Origin: Candidatus Bathyarchaeota archaeon
Lineage (GTDB): Archaea; Thermoproteota; Bathyarchaeia; RBG-16-48-13; JAGMEO01
Direction of reading: 5' to 3'
NCBI GenBank assembly: GCA_023128135.1
Contig: JAGMEO010000022.1
Span: 1 to 8,114, forward strand
Length of the DNA: 8,114 nt
Shown in pieces: positions 1 through 6,563 of this stretch. The translations under genes and the position numbers were made by a program. The notes beneath the pieces are model-generated. The model searched no databases. It saw only the letters and a program-made list of their open reading frames with translations, and was not told where the DNA came from. Within the stretch, counting starts at the first letter, position 1; each line of letters begins with the position of its first letter.

Positions 1-665
1 TCAGAATATTTTTTCAATTTGTCAGCAAAGAGTTTAATTGTACTTAAGCTATACGGTTTAACTTTATTGAAGGCTATGTCTAAGGTGTCTCCTGTAACGA
101 ATTGTTGGATTGCATATCGTTTTGCTCCATTTACAAGTTCTCCTATCTTAGAAATCGTTTCCTCTTCAATAAAGCCTGGAACAACTGTGCTTCTAAACTC
201 GTAGTCTATATCTCCTCTTTTCACAATTTCAATGGTACGTAAAAACCCGGTTATGTCTTTAGCTCCTAGCAAAAAATATTTTTCAGGAGAAGTTTTCACG
301 TCTACCGCAATATAGTCTATGTACTTCAAACATTTCTCAAGTACTCCCGGGTAAAATCCATTTGTATCTAATTTTATAGTAAATTGTTGTTCCTTAAGCT
401 TTTTTAAAAAGTGTGGAAGAGCGGTTTGAATTGTTGGTTCTCCTCCTGTAACTACTACTGTATCTATGTATTTTTTTCTAGATTCAAGAATTTCTAAAAC
501 TGTACTTTCTGAAAGAAATGGTTCTCTCGGTTTTATAACCAATCTCCAGTTATGACAGAATGGACAGCGTAAATTACAGCCTTGAGTAAATAATACTGTA
601 GAGAGTCGATCCGGGAAGTCAACAAGGCTGGTTTTTTGAAGACCTCCAAACTTCATCTTTTTCAT
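1..665 (-). CDS. nrdG: Anaerobic ribonucleotide reductase activating protein, radical SAM (C-terminus cut by window edge)
   Basis: This protein uses S-adenosylmethionine and a [4Fe-4S] cluster to form the glycyl radical on NrdD, the neighbouring gene product. The frame is open from the ATG at 665 to the left edge, giving 221 residues. The opening (M4-P18) has the FGGLQKTSLVDFP signature of archaeal/NrdG2-type activases. The cluster ligands are Cys30, Cys34 and Cys37 (CxxxCxxC, followed by HN). The GGEPT motif lies at 74-78, a KLDTNG motif at 98-103 and VDVK at 121-124, all typical of the family. Homologues are about 190-235 residues, so only a few C-terminal residues are probably missing; the TGA complement at 1-3 is in another frame. 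The start ATG overlaps the nrdD stop as ATGA, implying translational coupling. ATG 654-656 (Met4) is an alternative start. Identification is very secure. Confidence 0.95.
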   Translation of the reverse strand, partial: MKKMKFGGLQKTSLVDFPDRLSTVLFTQGCNLRCPFCHNWRLVIKPREPFLSESTVLEILESRKKYIDTVVVTGGEPTIQTALPHFLKKLKEQQFTIKLDTNGFYPGVLEKCLKYIDYIAVDVKTSPEKYFLLGAKDITGFLRTIEIVKRGDIDYEFRSTVVPGFIEEETISKIGELVNGAKRYAIQQFVTGDTLDIAFNKVKPYSLSTIKLFADKLKKYS

Positions 666-2782
666 TGGACAGAAGTCACGGTGTGTTCTAATGGTTTATC
701 AAATGTTTTCCTAATCCTAAACTCAGATTGTTTTCCATCATTCCACTGATCGACTGGTCGAAGGTAGCCTACAACCCTTGAATATACTTCACATTTTGAT
801 CCACATGTTGGACATTTTGTATGTTCTCCAGATATGTAGTTATGTGTTGGACATACACTGAATATTGGGGTTAATGTAAAGTATGGTAGCTGTGAATTTT
901 CTGCAATTTTTTTAACTAATTCAGCTGCTACTTTCCATGAGTGAAGGCGTTCACCTAGGTAAACATGGAAAACTGTACCGCCAGTGTATAATGTTTGCAG
1001 GTTATCTTGATGATCTAATGCTTCAAAAAGGTCACCTTGAAAATCAACTGGTAGTTGAGAAGAGTTAGTATAAAACGGTTCGGCGCCTTCTAATAGGTAT
1101 TTTTCATTGGCAACAATTATGTTTGGATGTTCTTTTTTATCTATGCGTGCTAGTCTATATGACGCCCCTTCAGCTGGGGTTGCTTCAAGATTATATATGT
1201 TTCCTGTTTCTTCTTGATAATCTGAAAGGTTTTTTTTCATGAATGTTAATACTCTAATGGCAAAAGAGCGCCCCTCACTATGAGTTATATCGTATCCAAA
1301 GAGATTGAGAATGGCTTCATTCATACCTAAAATACCAATAGTCGAAAAATGATTTTGCCAATATCTTCTAAATGCTCCTTTAATTTTCTTTAAATAGTGT
1401 TTAGAATAAGGGTACAATCCGTTTTCAGTAAATCTTTCAAGCAATTTTCGTTTTATTTCTAAAGTATCCTTTGCAAGATCCATTAATTCAGCGAGTCTTT
1501 CAAAGAACTTTTCTTCACTATTATTGAGATAACCAATTCGAGGAAGATTTATTGTAACTACCCCTATGGAACCGGTTAAAGGATTTGCCCCGAAGAGCCC
1601 ACCACCACGCTTTCGCAATTTTCTATTGTCTATTCTAAGGTGACAACACATACTTCGTACATCTTCGGGTTTCATATCACTATTAATAAAATTAGAGAAA
1701 TATGGTGCGCCGTATTTGGCAGTCGCGCTGAATATTTTCTCTGCAACCAGCGAGTTCCAATCAAAGTTTCTTGTTATACTATATGTTGGTATTGGAAAAG
1801 TGAAAACTCTCCCCTTTGCATCTCCTTCACTCATAACTTCTGCAAATGCCATATTAAAGAGGTTCAATTCATCCTGAAAATCGCTGTAAGTATCATTCGA
1901 AATTTGTCCTTTAATTATTACTGGCTCATTTGAAATGAAATTTGGAACCGTTAAATCAAATGTTACATTTGTGAATGGTGTTTGAAACCCTACTCGCGTT
2001 GGAATGTTTACGTTGAAAAAGAATTCTTGAATTGACTGCTTAACTTTGCGATAGTTTAATCCATCACTTCGAATGAATGGTGCAAGATAAGTATCAAAAT
2101 TACTGAATGCTTGAGCTCCTGCTGATTCTCCTTGTAATGTATAGAAGAAGTTAACTATTTGACCTAAAGCAGTTCTAAAGTGTTTGGCAGGTTTACTTTC
2201 AATCTTTCCAGAAACGCCACCAAAACCTGAGAGCAGTAATTCTCTTAAATCCCAGCCAACACAATAGGCGCCAAGAACACCTAGGTTATGGATGTGCACA
2301 TCTCCATGTAAATGTGCATTTTTAATAAGGGGAGGATATATCCGTGAAATCCAATATTTTGCTATTAAAGTTGAAGAGAGATAATTATTCAATCCTTGAA
2401 GAGAATAACTCATGTTTGAATTCTCACGGATGCGCCAGTCCTCAACATCAAGATATTTGTCTATTAAATCCCCGTTGCTTAAAAGAGAAGCCGTCTCTCG
2501 TAAATCTTGATGTTGCTTTCTGTACAAGATGTATGCTTTTGCCGTTCTAACATGACCTTTTTCAATAAGTTCTTTTTCTATAGTATCTTGGATTTCCTCC
2601 ACCGTGGGAGTTCCTTGCGAGCCAAAACGTTCATTAAGTTCATTTACAACCTCATCGCTTAAGGCTCTGGCAATTTCTTTATCTTTCCCACCAACAGCTT
2701 TAATGGCTTTCCATATAGCATTGGTTATTTTGTCTTTATCAAATTTAGCAAGCTTTCTGTCTCTTTTCTTAATGTATTTCAT
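662..2782 (-). CDS. nrdD: Anaerobic (class III) ribonucleoside-triphosphate reductase, catalytic subunit
   Basis: This enzyme reduces ribonucleoside triphosphates to deoxyribonucleotides for DNA synthesis by glycyl-radical chemistry, without oxygen. It has 706 residues, normal for the family. An N-terminal ATP-cone (about 3-95, with KKRD at 5-8 and FDKDKI at 14-19) is the likely allosteric dATP/ATP site. The catalytic barrel follows. It contains Cys174 (YCVGWDL), the active-site SMCCHLRID motif with Cys379-Cys380, a glycine-rich loop (393-407) and the ATPAEGASYRLAR segment at 534-546. The C-terminal zinc site is Cys644, Cys657, Cys660 and Cys664. The radical-bearing residue is Gly672 in SRVVGYLRP. 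All catalytic signatures are intact. The ATG at 2780-2782 is preceded by AGGA five bases upstream and by a TATA-like box. The stop overlaps the nrdG start. A catalytically dead homologue lies directly upstream on the same strand. Confidence 0.97.
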   Translation of the reverse strand: MKYIKKRDRKLAKFDKDKITNAIWKAIKAVGGKDKEIARALSDEVVNELNERFGSQGTPTVEEIQDTIEKELIEKGHVRTAKAYILYRKQHQDLRETASLLSNGDLIDKYLDVEDWRIRENSNMSYSLQGLNNYLSSTLIAKYWISRIYPPLIKNAHLHGDVHIHNLGVLGAYCVGWDLRELLLSGFGGVSGKIESKPAKHFRTALGQIVNFFYTLQGESAGAQAFSNFDTYLAPFIRSDGLNYRKVKQSIQEFFFNVNIPTRVGFQTPFTNVTFDLTVPNFISNEPVIIKGQISNDTYSDFQDELNLFNMAFAEVMSEGDAKGRVFTFPIPTYSITRNFDWNSLVAEKIFSATAKYGAPYFSNFINSDMKPEDVRSMCCHLRIDNRKLRKRGGGLFGANPLTGSIGVVTINLPRIGYLNNSEEKFFERLAELMDLAKDTLEIKRKLLERFTENGLYPYSKHYLKKIKGAFRRYWQNHFSTIGILGMNEAILNLFGYDITHSEGRSFAIRVLTFMKKNLSDYQEETGNIYNLEATPAEGASYRLARIDKKEHPNIIVANEKYLLEGAEPFYTNSSQLPVDFQGDLFEALDHQDNLQTLYTGGTVFHVYLGERLHSWKVAAELVKKIAENSQLPYFTLTPIFSVCPTHNYISGEHTKCPTCGSKCEVYSRVVGYLRPVDQWNDGKQSEFRIRKTFDKPLEHTVTSVQ

Positions 2783-2787
2783 TTCGA

Positions 2788-2791
2788 TCCT
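2788..2791 (-). promoter_or_regulatory. Probable ribosome binding site of nrdD
   Basis: On the minus strand AGGA lies five bases before the nrdD ATG, within the string AGGATCGAAATG. The same AGGATC string, at the same distance from the start, precedes the preferred TTG of the upstream NrdD-like gene. The match to the archaeal anti-Shine-Dalgarno sequence is partial. Confidence 0.45.
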
Positions 2792-2798
2792 ACTGCTT

Positions 2799-2809
2799 TT
2801 TTATAAATT
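2799..2809 (-). promoter_or_regulatory. TATA-like box upstream of nrdD
   Basis: The minus strand reads AAATTTATAAAA about 20-26 bases before the nrdD ATG. Archaeal TATA boxes lie about 26 bases before the transcription start, so transcription would begin at or very near the ATG, giving a leaderless or nearly leaderless nrdD-nrdG mRNA. The upstream AGGA would then be of little use; the sequence alone cannot settle which applies. Confidence 0.4.
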
Positions 2810-2872
2810 TGTCACATGCTTTTAATGAAAGAGAATAACTGAAGCGAATTAATTCCATGGCTTTGTTTTATG

Positions 2873-2904
2873 AGTTAGTAACCAAACAGCCCCTTTTACT
2901 AACT
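2873..2904. repeat. 9-base inverted repeat in the gap upstream of nrdD, possible operator
   Basis: AGTTAGTAA (2873-2881) and TTACTAACT (2896-2904) are perfect reverse complements separated by 14 bases. The element lies about 65-100 bases upstream of the nrdD TATA-like box, between the putative regulator gene and nrdD. No U-tract follows it directly in the minus-strand direction, so it does not look like an intrinsic terminator. A regulator-binding site is possible, but this is inference. Confidence 0.4.
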
Positions 2905-2970
2905 TTAATATTTTGTACAGAATAGTTTAAAAAATTAAAGTAATAGTTAATCCTTTTTCTATGTTTTTTT

Positions 2971-5274
2971 CTAAAGAAAGTAACGAATTCTTTTTTTAAG
3001 TCTTTTTCGTTTTGAGGAGGGCAAAAGATTTAATGGTAAATATCTCACTGATAATCGCCCATATGTTGTCATGGTCTCAACAGATTCACATTTAGGACAT
3101 TTAACAAGATGTGTAGTAAAAACTTTTTTACAATTATTACAATAACTGAGTTGTCTAGAATAAGTGAAAGCACCAACAGTTGTGGATTGGCATATTTCTT
3201 TTGACATATTAAATAATTTTTCAGCATTCTGTTTCTGTTCATGAAGCTCAATGACTGTTAGATGGCCGCCCGTAAACAAGGTATGAAAATCGCCTTCAAT
3301 TTGCAAGCGTTCTTTAAGAGGCATTTGAGTTTCTAATGGAACTATTACAAGATCAGTGTAATAAGGAGCAGTTTTTGTTCCTTGCGCGTATATTGAAGCC
3401 CAACCATATCTATCTTTATCCAACTCTGCAAATCTTTGAGAAGCTTCGTCACTTGGTATCTGCGCTAGAACTGCTCTTTGATTAGTGTTTTTAGAATATG
3501 CATTAATGATTTTTCTTGCATGCTCAACAATTTCTTTAGCAAATTTTAACGCCTCTTGAGACCCATAAAGTTCAAGACCTCTATGAAATTTAACTGCCTC
3601 ATACAAACCAATAAGCCCTACAACCTGTAAAGAAGAAGCTACCCGAAAATATGCGTCCTTCAAAACAGAATGAGATAAAACAGGCAATAAAAACTGGTTC
3701 ATGCGTTCTTCAATAATTTTGTACTTCATTTCTAATGTTCTAAGTGCCATACTAACATATTTTTCAAATAATTCAAAAAATTTATCATCATTCCTGTCAG
3801 CTTCATAAGCTAATCTAGGCAAATTTACTAAAACCTTGTCTAAACTTCCTGTTCTTAATGTATCTAAATTCCAATCTACGTTCCAATCTGACGATAATTT
3901 TGTCCCTGAAGTAAAATACGTAGAACTCATTTGTCCTTCACAAAGCAAATTTGAAAAGAACGGTGTTCCATATTTTGCTGCAAGTTCATGAACTTTAATT
4001 AATAAAGACTCATTATTTTTTCTAAAATCTTCTGGTCTTAAATTGAATATTAAAAATGGATGAAAAACTGGCATATTATAATCGTTTTCAAACATCACCT
4101 CTAGAAGAGCCTTTAAAACTGTGTGCGCTTCATCTAAGAAATCACCATAATTGCCAATTTTCTTTCCTTTAACAGAAGCTGTAATCTTTTCAAGATGACT
4201 AGGTATCGTTGCATCAACTGACAACGCTACTTCAGCAGGGTAAATGCCATAACCTGTGATTTGGTTTAAATTGAAAATGAACATACGAATAGCTTCTTTT
4301 ATTTCGTCGAAAGAAAGGTCGCTCACATAAGGAGCTAGAAAAGTATTGAAGTAACTTATCATCTGTTCTCCTGTTAATTCTTTAGCAGTAGCACTCATTA
4401 TTACATTAATAATAGAAAGTGCAGCATTGAATGTTTTTGGAGGATTTAAAAATAAAGAAAAAGGCCTTCTCTGATCTAATTTAAAGCCATGTTTCAAGAA
4501 AAATCTTAGATCGTGTTGAAACTCACATGGTTTTAGTATCCAACTACCCAAATTTTCTATATGAATAAATCCTGATAGATGGGCGATTGCTATATCTTGA
4601 GGAAGCGTGTTAATTAGAACATATTCTCTTATTATACTATTACTTGTTGAATTACGAATCGTTTCGACGTTTAAACCGTTTTTACCAGCCGTTTGTATAA
4701 GATGTGATACATCGTAGACAGGAAGCCCAAGTCTGGTTAACTTATCTCTGTACTCCTTTAAACCCTTCTCAATAAGAACAGCATTGACAAATTCTCTGAT
4801 TAAAGGCGCAGTTAAATAAAGAGATCCTAGCTTGAGTAATCTCTCTTCTACTTCACTAACAATCTTTTGAGCTAGAGCAGCTGGAATATTTGCTTCCTTA
4901 ATCAGGGATTTAGCAATTTTATTTCGATCAAACTCTTCCAGTGTTAACCGTGAAGTTCTTACAAGAAGCTTTTCACGTTTTCTTAGCAGTCGTTCTTCAA
5001 GACTTTTGGAGAATTCAACTACATCTCCTCCCAGAAGAGTGAGCACATATTTTTTATTCTTTTTATCTACTTTTACTAAACCAGCTTGTCGAAGCCGACG
5101 AAGATGATAAGCAAATTTTCCAGCATCACGATTTGGATGAAGTTTGATACTATTCATAATATTGCTGTAGCTTAAGGTCCCATGTGTATAAAGTAACTTC
5201 AATATTTTAAGACGAAGCGGATCTGAAGAAGCATCCAAAATTCGTGAACTGAGTCTATTAGAACGAATGGACAA
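2971..5274 (-). CDS. Winged-helix + ATP-cone-like + NrdD-like protein lacking catalytic residues (putative regulator)
   Basis: Residues are numbered from the preferred TTG at 5272-5274 (767 aa). Residues 10-90 form an ArsR-like winged helix (SSDPLRLKILKLL, then a recognition region ending HLRRLRQAGLVKV). Residues 105-182 resemble an ATP-cone (FDRNKI at 115-120), but the usual Lys-Arg is replaced by Thr107-Ser108. The rest aligns with NrdD: HIENLG, NLPRLAYEA, IPSDEASQRFAELD and LFTGG match the active neighbour. The MCC active-site motif is gone (SGTKLSSDW instead), and the glycyl-radical glycine aligns with Val743 (YGRLSVRYLP). The zinc ribbon survives (Cys712, 715, 726, 729). The C-terminus is very basic. 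It is probably not a reductase but a DNA-binding protein, perhaps controlling nrdDG in the way NrdR does in bacteria; that role is inference. An upstream in-frame TTG at 5298 would add eight residues but lacks a well-placed ribosome site. Confidence 0.88.
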   Translation of the reverse strand: MSIRSNRLSSRILDASSDPLRLKILKLLYTHGTLSYSNIMNSIKLHPNRDAGKFAYHLRRLRQAGLVKVDKKNKKYVLTLLGGDVVEFSKSLEERLLRKREKLLVRTSRLTLEEFDRNKIAKSLIKEANIPAALAQKIVSEVEERLLKLGSLYLTAPLIREFVNAVLIEKGLKEYRDKLTRLGLPVYDVSHLIQTAGKNGLNVETIRNSTSNSIIREYVLINTLPQDIAIAHLSGFIHIENLGSWILKPCEFQHDLRFFLKHGFKLDQRRPFSLFLNPPKTFNAALSIINVIMSATAKELTGEQMISYFNTFLAPYVSDLSFDEIKEAIRMFIFNLNQITGYGIYPAEVALSVDATIPSHLEKITASVKGKKIGNYGDFLDEAHTVLKALLEVMFENDYNMPVFHPFLIFNLRPEDFRKNNESLLIKVHELAAKYGTPFFSNLLCEGQMSSTYFTSGTKLSSDWNVDWNLDTLRTGSLDKVLVNLPRLAYEADRNDDKFFELFEKYVSMALRTLEMKYKIIEERMNQFLLPVLSHSVLKDAYFRVASSLQVVGLIGLYEAVKFHRGLELYGSQEALKFAKEIVEHARKIINAYSKNTNQRAVLAQIPSDEASQRFAELDKDRYGWASIYAQGTKTAPYYTDLVIVPLETQMPLKERLQIEGDFHTLFTGGHLTVIELHEQKQNAEKLFNMSKEICQSTTVGAFTYSRQLSYCNNCKKVFTTHLVKCPKCESVETMTTYGRLSVRYLPLNLLPSSKRKRLKKRIRYFL

Positions 5275-5278
5275 GATG

Positions 5279-5284
5279 ATCCTT
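5279..5284 (-). promoter_or_regulatory. Probable ribosome binding site deciding the TTG start at 5274
   Basis: The minus strand reads AAGGAT, then four bases, then TTG (5274-5272). The upstream TTG (5298) has AAGG only one base away, too close to act. The AGGATC string and its spacing match those of nrdD. No ATG or GTG start occurs before the winged-helix domain, so the gene must start with TTG or another non-ATG codon. Confidence 0.45.
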
Positions 5285-5489
5285 AGAATTTTAGTCAAAC
5301 CTTAGTGTTATAGTTTTTGATGAACAACATAGCTTGACAAGAAAAGATTTCAAAAGAAGAAGTATTTTTAACCCGCCCTTTTTTCTCAATTCAAATCTCA
5401 AACTTTAACAAACTAAATTAAGAACAAAACACTTTTATAATAAATCTGAGGGGCCGTCGGCTAGCTTGGTCTAGGCTTGGAGGCTCGGG

Positions 5490-5504
5490 AACTCAAGTCG
5501 AGAT
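5490..5504 (+). other. tRNA-Pro intron 1 (15 nt) at position 37/38
   Basis: This is a canonical bulge-helix-bulge for the archaeal tRNA splicing endonuclease. The four-base helix is CTCG (5484-5487, exon) with CGAG (5499-5502, intron). The bulges are GGA (5488-5490) and ATT (5503-5505), each cut after its second base. The inner helix is only two pairs (AC/GT) with a TCAA loop. Position 37/38 is the commonest archaeal tRNA intron site. At 15 nt it is near the lower size limit for such introns. Confidence 0.88.
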
Positions 5505-5525
5505 TCCTTCAGACCCCGGTTCAAA

Positions 5526-5556
5526 AACCTGTTTACCTATTTAAACAGGCTGAAAA
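5526..5556 (+). other. tRNA-Pro intron 2 (31 nt) in the T-loop at position 59/60
   Basis: The helix TTCA (5520-5523, exon, T54-A57) pairs with TGAA (5551-5554, intron). Three-base bulges follow: AAA (5524-5526) and AAT (5555-5557), each cut after its second base. The inner intron hairpin is CCTGTTTA (5528-5535) with TAAACAGG (5542-5549) and a six-base loop. One A-C mismatch (5527/5550) separates the hairpin from the bulge. Splicing restores the T-loop TTCAAAT. T-loop introns at 59/60 are known in some archaea but are much rarer than 37/38 introns. Confidence 0.85.
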
Positions 5557-5583
5557 TCCGGGCGGCCCCATAACCACACTAAT

Positions 5584-5594
5584 TTATCTATTTA
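5584..5594 (+). promoter_or_regulatory. Possible TATA-like box for the phosphoesterase gene
   Basis: TTATCTATTTA lies between the tRNA and the phosphoesterase gene. A start site about 26 bases downstream would fall near 5612-5618. That is just before or inside the alternative 5' extension of the gene, and about 30 bases before ATG 5644. AT-rich sequence makes chance matches easy. Confidence 0.25.
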
Positions 5595-5643
5595 TGACTC
5601 TGTCTCTAATTTGGAGGGAAAAAGGTTAGAAAAAAGAACATTA

Positions 5644-6507
5644 ATGTTAAAAAAACCTGAACGAAGTAATGGTTTAAAACCGCTTTTCCCTTACCCAGCT
5701 CTTCTTATCAAGGATAATGAAGAAAAAAGAACATTAATAGTTGCAGATTTACACATCGGATTTGAACATTCTCTAGCTCAAGAAGGTATATACCTACCAT
5801 CTCAAACATCAAAAATTACTGACAAGTTACTAAAAATTCTAAATGAATACGAGTTAAATGAGTTGATTATACTTGGTGACGTAAAACATACTATTCCTAA
5901 AATAAGTTTAAGGGAGTGGCGGGATGTACCTGAGTTTTTCGATAAAATATCAACAGCAATTAAAAAAGTATCAATAATTTTAGGTAATCACGATGGAAAT
6001 TTAGAACCATTAATTCCTCCAGCAATTAAAATTTTACCTTCAACTGGAATTATAATAGGAAAAAATACAAAGATTGGCCTTTTCCATGGCCATGCATGGC
6101 CAAAACCAGAGGTGCTTGCTTCAGATATTTTAGTAATGGGGCATATACATCCTATTGTAAAATTTTTTGATAGCTTTGGTTTTACCATTTTACGACAAGT
6201 ATGGATGAAGGCGAAATGTAAAGGAGATATGTTAGCTAAGGCTTATTTGAAATATTCTAAAATTAAAGACGAGTATGAACCAAATAAGCAATTCTATAGG
6301 AAATTTGGTGTAAAAATGAAAGACCCGATTTTGATCACTATGCCGGCGTTTAATGACGCTTTAGGAGGTATGCCTGTTAATAAAAGGAAAAAGAAATGGA
6401 TGGGTCCAGTTCTGAGCAACTGTGAAGCGGACATTAATAATGCTGATCTCTATCTTTTAGATGGAACATACTTAAGTACTATCGCCGCTCTACCTACTCG
6501 TTTTTAA
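5644..6507 (+). CDS. Calcineurin-like metallophosphoesterase, COG1407 (ICC-like) type
   Basis: This is a predicted metal-dependent phosphoesterase; members of this group are proposed to act on nucleic-acid or cyclic-nucleotide phosphodiesters, but the substrate here is unknown. From ATG 5644 it has 287 residues. All two-metal motifs are present: DLH (Asp35, His37), GDVKH (Asp79, His82), GNHD (114-117), FHGH (147-150) and GHIH (166-169). The LFPYPALLI...LIVADLHIGFE opening is typical of the group. No signal peptide or membrane segment is seen, so it is cytoplasmic. An in-frame TTG at 5611 would add 11 residues. A GGAGGG at 5613-5618 is too far from ATG 5644 to be its ribosome site and lies inside the longer version, so the start is uncertain. 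The SWIM gene follows after 56 bases and may share its transcript. In bacteria, relatives sit next to Lhr-type helicases and DNA ligase, hinting at DNA repair. Confidence 0.88.
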   Translation: MLKKPERSNGLKPLFPYPALLIKDNEEKRTLIVADLHIGFEHSLAQEGIYLPSQTSKITDKLLKILNEYELNELIILGDVKHTIPKISLREWRDVPEFFDKISTAIKKVSIILGNHDGNLEPLIPPAIKILPSTGIIIGKNTKIGLFHGHAWPKPEVLASDILVMGHIHPIVKFFDSFGFTILRQVWMKAKCKGDMLAKAYLKYSKIKDEYEPNKQFYRKFGVKMKDPILITMPAFNDALGGMPVNKRKKKWMGPVLSNCEADINNADLYLLDGTYLSTIAALPTRF

Positions 6508-6563
6508 ATTTGATTTTGAAGAGGTCTATCATAGAGTAATAACTAAATTTATTGTGAAACAGA

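Larger units (their letters stand above)
5450..5570 (+). tRNA. tRNA-Pro(CGG) with two introns
   Basis: The acceptor stem is GGGGCCG (5450-5456) with CGGCCCC (5563-5569), all seven pairs Watson-Crick, and the discriminator base is A5570. The D-stem is GGCT (5459-5462) with GGCT (5474-5477), with GG at 5468-5469 in the loop. The anticodon stem is GGAGG (5479-5483) with CCTTC (5506-5510, one G-U pair). The mature anticodon loop is CTCGGGT, with anticodon CGG at 5486-5488, reading CCG (proline). The variable loop is AGAC. The T-stem is CCCGG (5515-5519) with CCGGG (5558-5562), and the spliced T-loop is the canonical TTCAAAT. Removing the two introns (15 and 31 nt) leaves 75 nt. CCA is not encoded and must be added after transcription. 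The call rests on manual folding, but every stem closes. Confidence 0.93.

Noticed and set aside
1..3. The minus-strand TGA at the left edge as the nrdG stop codon.
   Set aside because: It is not in the nrdG frame; the frame remains open through the edge, so the gene is partial.
19..204. Plus-strand open frame opposite nrdG.
   Set aside because: It lies wholly inside nrdG on the other strand and shows no recognisable features. The same holds for the plus-strand frames at 1640-1933, 2344-2550 and 2604-2825 over nrdD.
2873..2904. The inverted repeat as an intrinsic terminator for the upstream minus-strand gene.
   Set aside because: No U-tract follows the stem in the direction of transcription, and archaeal termination does not usually need such a hairpin.
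3069..3251. 60-codon minus-strand frame inside the NrdD-like gene.
   Set aside because: It overlaps the zinc-ribbon-coding part of the larger gene in another frame and has no start context or domain.
2971..5274. The NrdD-like gene as a decaying pseudogene of nrdD.
   Set aside because: There is no internal stop or frameshift over 767 codons. Structural motifs and zinc cysteines are kept, and a winged-helix domain has been gained; only catalytic residues are lost.
5433..5445. TTTATAATAAAT just upstream of the tRNA as its TATA box.
   Set aside because: It is only 5-17 bases from the mature 5' end, so a start about 26 bases downstream would fall inside the tRNA. A weaker TAAATTAA at 5414-5421 fits the spacing better but is too plain to annotate.
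5450..5570. A class II tRNA (Leu or Ser) with a long variable arm, suggested by the CTCAAG string and unspliced length.
   Set aside because: That reading leaves the anticodon stem unpaired. Two canonical bulge-helix-bulge introns explain the extra length and give a fully paired tRNA-Pro.
5594..5629. Small ATG-started open frame between the tRNA and the phosphoesterase.
   Set aside because: It stops after 11 codons, in a different frame from the phosphoesterase, with no supporting signal.
5988..6188. Minus-strand frame inside the phosphoesterase gene.
   Set aside because: It is a shadow of the conserved metal-motif region on the opposite strand.
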